Part shown: piece after piece, positions 5,102-6,704 of the stretch
Layout: each line of letters starts with the position of its first letter
Numbering within the stretch: the stretch's first letter is position 1
NCBI GenBank assembly: GCA_900555545.1
Contig: USLQ01000061.1
Coordinates: forward strand, 1 to 6,704
DNA length: 6,704 bases
Direction of reading: 5' to 3'
Source of the DNA: an uncultured Oscillospiraceae bacterium
Lineage (GTDB): Bacteria; Bacillota; Clostridia; Oscillospirales; Acutalibacteraceae
Translations under genes and position numbers: made by a program
Notes under the pieces: generated by a model
Told to the model about the DNA's origin: nothing
Databases searched by the model: none
The model's input: only the letters and a program-made list of their open reading frames with translations

Positions 5102-6193
5102 TTACCGCCTCTTTTCGTTCATAAATACTCGGAACAGCGGCAGGCATTTGGAGAAAAAGCCCATGTACGCCTTACAGTGGTCGCTGTCCTCCCGGTTGCG
5201 CTTGCAGCCCTGTGCCCGGCACATCCCGGAAAACTTACAGCTGCGGCACTTTTCCGGAACGCGAAAGCTCTCCCGAATAAATGCGGCCGCCCTGTCGGAA
5301 TTCGCCATATCCGCCAAGCTGTCCGTATTGATATTGCCGAGGCGCCACTCATCCAGGCAGTAAAAATCGCAGGGATAAATGGTGCCGTCCCCCTCAGCGA
5401 CAAACTGGTGGGAACAGTGGCCACACACGCCGCACTGCTCCGCCGGATCGCCCAAGTAGAGATGCACCCAGTTGTCAAACTGGCGGATGCTCACGTAGTT
5501 GCCGCGCACATAGTCCTTGACATAGGCGTTGAAGAGATTGACAAGAAAAAATTCATATTCATGGTCCGTCATATAAAGATTGCTCGTGGAATCATCGCCA
5601 AACGGGCGCAGGCACGGGATAAACTGAAGATATCGGAAGCCCTGTTTTTTGAAAAAGTCATAGATCCGGTTGATATTGCGCGCCGTGTACCCGGTGACTA
5701 CCGTCAGGATATTAAAATCCACCTGATGGGCCTCCAGCGTGCGGGCAGCCGCAAGGATGCGCTCAAAGCTATTTTCGCCATCCGGCCCCACGCGAAATTT
5801 GTTCCCCGCCCGGTCGCCGTCCAGACTCAGGCCGATGAGGAAATGATTCTGGCGAAAGAACTCCGCCCACGCGTCATCCACCAACATGCCGTTGGTTTGC
5901 AGGCTGAAAAATACTGGACTTTTGCTGGTATTTTTCAGCCGGACATATTCTACGAAATCGCGAAAATATTCCTTCCCTGCAATCAGGGGTTCGCCGCCCT
6001 GAAAGGCGAAAGCGACCTGCTCTCCGCCCGCAAATGCCAGCGCCTGATCGATCAGGCGGTGCGCCGTCTGCTGCGTCATGCATCCGGTGTTGGGCACATC
6101 GCGGTGCTCGGCCACATCGTGGTAAAAGCAGTATTTACACCTCAGGTTGCACATCCCGGAGGCTGGTTTAATCATGATAGACAGCGGGGGCAC
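5102..6193 (-). CDS. Anaerobic sulfatase-maturating enzyme (radical SAM/SPASM)
   Basis: This enzyme oxidises a Cys or Ser in the active site of a sulfatase to C-alpha-formylglycine, using S-adenosylmethionine and iron-sulfur clusters, without oxygen. Numbered from the chosen GTG start (363 residues), the radical SAM cluster motif is C15-NLR-C19-KY-C22, the same spacing and positions as in the Clostridium perfringens enzyme. FQGGEP (64-69) is the SAM-binding motif and SLQTNG (97-102) the next conserved strand. A C-terminal SPASM region carries Cys at 254, 257, 260, 275, 316, 319, 325, 330 and 340, enough for two auxiliary clusters; D276 after C275 matches the proposed catalytic Asp. GTG 6193 is preferred over an in-frame TTG at 6223, because GGAGAGG lies 7 bases before it and the family normally starts with MPPLS..KPAS. 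It lies 19 bases after the sulfatase stop, its likely substrate. Confidence 0.92.
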   Translation of the reverse strand: MPPLSIMIKPASGMCNLRCKYCFYHDVAEHRDVPNTGCMTQQTAHRLIDQALAFAGGEQVAFAFQGGEPLIAGKEYFRDFVEYVRLKNTSKSPVFFSLQTNGMLVDDAWAEFFRQNHFLIGLSLDGDRAGNKFRVGPDGENSFERILAAARTLEAHQVDFNILTVVTGYTARNINRIYDFFKKQGFRYLQFIPCLRPFGDDSTSNLYMTDHEYEFFLVNLFNAYVKDYVRGNYVSIRQFDNWVHLYLGDPAEQCGVCGHCSHQFVAEGDGTIYPCDFYCLDEWRLGNINTDSLADMANSDRAAAFIRESFRVPEKCRSCKFSGMCRAQGCKRNREDSDHCKAYMGFFSKCLPLFRVFMNEKRR

Positions 6194-6200
6194 TCGATCA

Positions 6201-6207
6201 CCTCTCC
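6201..6207 (-). promoter_or_regulatory. Ribosome binding site that sets the anSME start
   Basis: Read on the minus strand, GGAGAGG ends 7 bases before GTG 6193. The rival TTG at 6223 overlaps the sulfatase stop and has no ribosome binding site at a useful distance, so the shorter protein is the better call. Confidence 0.7.
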
Positions 6208-6212
6208 AATAA

Positions 6213-6704
6213 TTACTCGGCAATCCCGCGGCGGTTTGCCTTGAATTCCTGCATCACTTCGTCGATGCGGTTATCCATCTGCTCCGCAATGGTCGGATAG
6301 ACGTTGGTACGGTTATAGCTCTCGCTTGTATCATCCGTGAGAATGTGCAGCCAGTCCTTCCGCTTCTTGTCAAAAAACGCCGGGTTGTCGTTCTGCATGC
6401 TCCTGAAATACTTGAATGTGACATAGTCATTATTCTTCAAGATTTCATAATCATAGTCCGCATACGCCTCACTGGACAGCAGCTCGGCGGTGGGGACGGA
6501 GTACTGGATTGCCTTGATCTTTTCGCGTTTCATGTGCAGGATGGGATGGTCGATCGTGTGGATCGGCTCCCCTGTCTCAAAAATCGGCAGCATGGAGACA
6601 CCGTCGATCTGACGGTCCTGCGGGAGGTAGTGCGCCTGACCGCCGTTACCGGTGATTCCACACAGATCAATGATGGTCGGGAACAGGTCTACCAGTGTAG
6701 CGGG
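6213..6704 (-). CDS. Sulfatase, C-terminal part (5' end off the window)
   Basis: The last 163 codons of a formylglycine-dependent sulfatase enter from the right edge; the frame is open to 6704 and no start is visible. The first residues, PATLVDLFPTIIDLCGI, followed by DGVSMLPIFETGE, are the standard near-C-terminal signature of the alkaline-phosphatase-like sulfatase fold: the LxDLxPTxxxLxGI helix and the DGxSxxP turn. Later, HPILHMKREKIKAIQY and WLHILTDDTSESYN correspond to the closing small domain, where many sulfatases have a 'kLvDl.dDp.E..N' pattern. The catalytic C/S-x-P-S-R motif lies upstream and cannot be checked, so substrate and cysteine or serine type are unknown. It is followed after 19 bases by the enzyme that would mature it, which strongly supports the assignment and a shared transcript. 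Confidence 0.85.
   Translation of the reverse strand, partial: PATLVDLFPTIIDLCGITGNGGQAHYLPQDRQIDGVSMLPIFETGEPIHTIDHPILHMKREKIKAIQYSVPTAELLSSEAYADYDYEILKNNDYVTFKYFRSMQNDNPAFFDKKRKDWLHILTDDTSESYNRTNVYPTIAEQMDNRIDEVMQEFKANRRGIAE

Noticed and set aside
5177..6244. 355-codon open frame on the plus strand, antisense to the maturase
   Set aside because: It lies entirely opposite a clear radical SAM gene, has no good ribosome binding site and no recognisable domain; it is a by-product of codon use in the real gene.
1..6704. CRISPR array, insertion sequence, phage attachment site or defence system
   Set aside because: No regularly spaced repeats, transposase, integrase, terminal inverted repeats or target duplications are visible; the XRE gene alone is not evidence of a phage or toxin-antitoxin locus.

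Overview
The window looks like chromosomal DNA from a Gram-positive, anaerobic member of the Firmicutes, most likely a gut-type Clostridia of the Oscillospiraceae/Ruminococcaceae kind. This is inferred from strong GGAGG-type ribosome binding sites, moderately GC-rich genes separated by very AT-rich gaps, compact intrinsic terminators, an oxygen-sensitive radical SAM sulfatase-maturing enzyme, and an ECF sigma/one-TM regulator pair typical of those bacteria. No transposase, CRISPR array, tRNA or rRNA gene is visible.

Layout, left to right. (1) 1-1315, minus strand: the first 438 codons of a von Willebrand factor A (VWA) protein with an intact metal-binding MIDAS site and no signal peptide; its C-terminus lies off the left edge. 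(2) 1316-1732: a 417-base gap holding a good plus-strand sigma-A promoter (TTGACT-17-TAGAAT), followed by about 220 bases with several complementary segments, which look like a structured leader or non-coding RNA. (3) 1733-2224, plus: a 163-residue XRE-type repressor-like protein, followed by a strong terminator and a second hairpin. (4) 2225-2639: an otherwise empty AT-rich gap ending in a clean promoter (TTACAA-17-TATGAT) with an A/T-rich UP-like tract. (5) 2640-3658, plus: a two-gene operon of a cytidylate-kinase-like protein and an MmcQ/YjbR protein, 2 bases apart, closed by a terminator whose stem begins inside the stop codon. (6) 3707-4946, minus: an ECF-type sigma factor and an overlapping gene for a one-pass membrane protein, probably its anti-sigma factor. 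(7) 5042-6704, minus: the C-terminal part of a sulfatase, then an anaerobic sulfatase-maturating enzyme (anSME), then a terminator.

How the genes work together. Sulfatase plus anSME is a self-consistent pair: the radical SAM enzyme makes the catalytic formylglycine of the sulfatase, which removes sulfate esters from substrates such as host glycans. Sigma factor plus membrane partner forms a probable surface-signal module. The kinase-like/YjbR operon is clearly co-transcribed, but its function is unknown. The most unexplained part is the structured RNA candidate upstream of the XRE gene; it may belong to a known clostridial RNA class, which a covariance-model search could decide.
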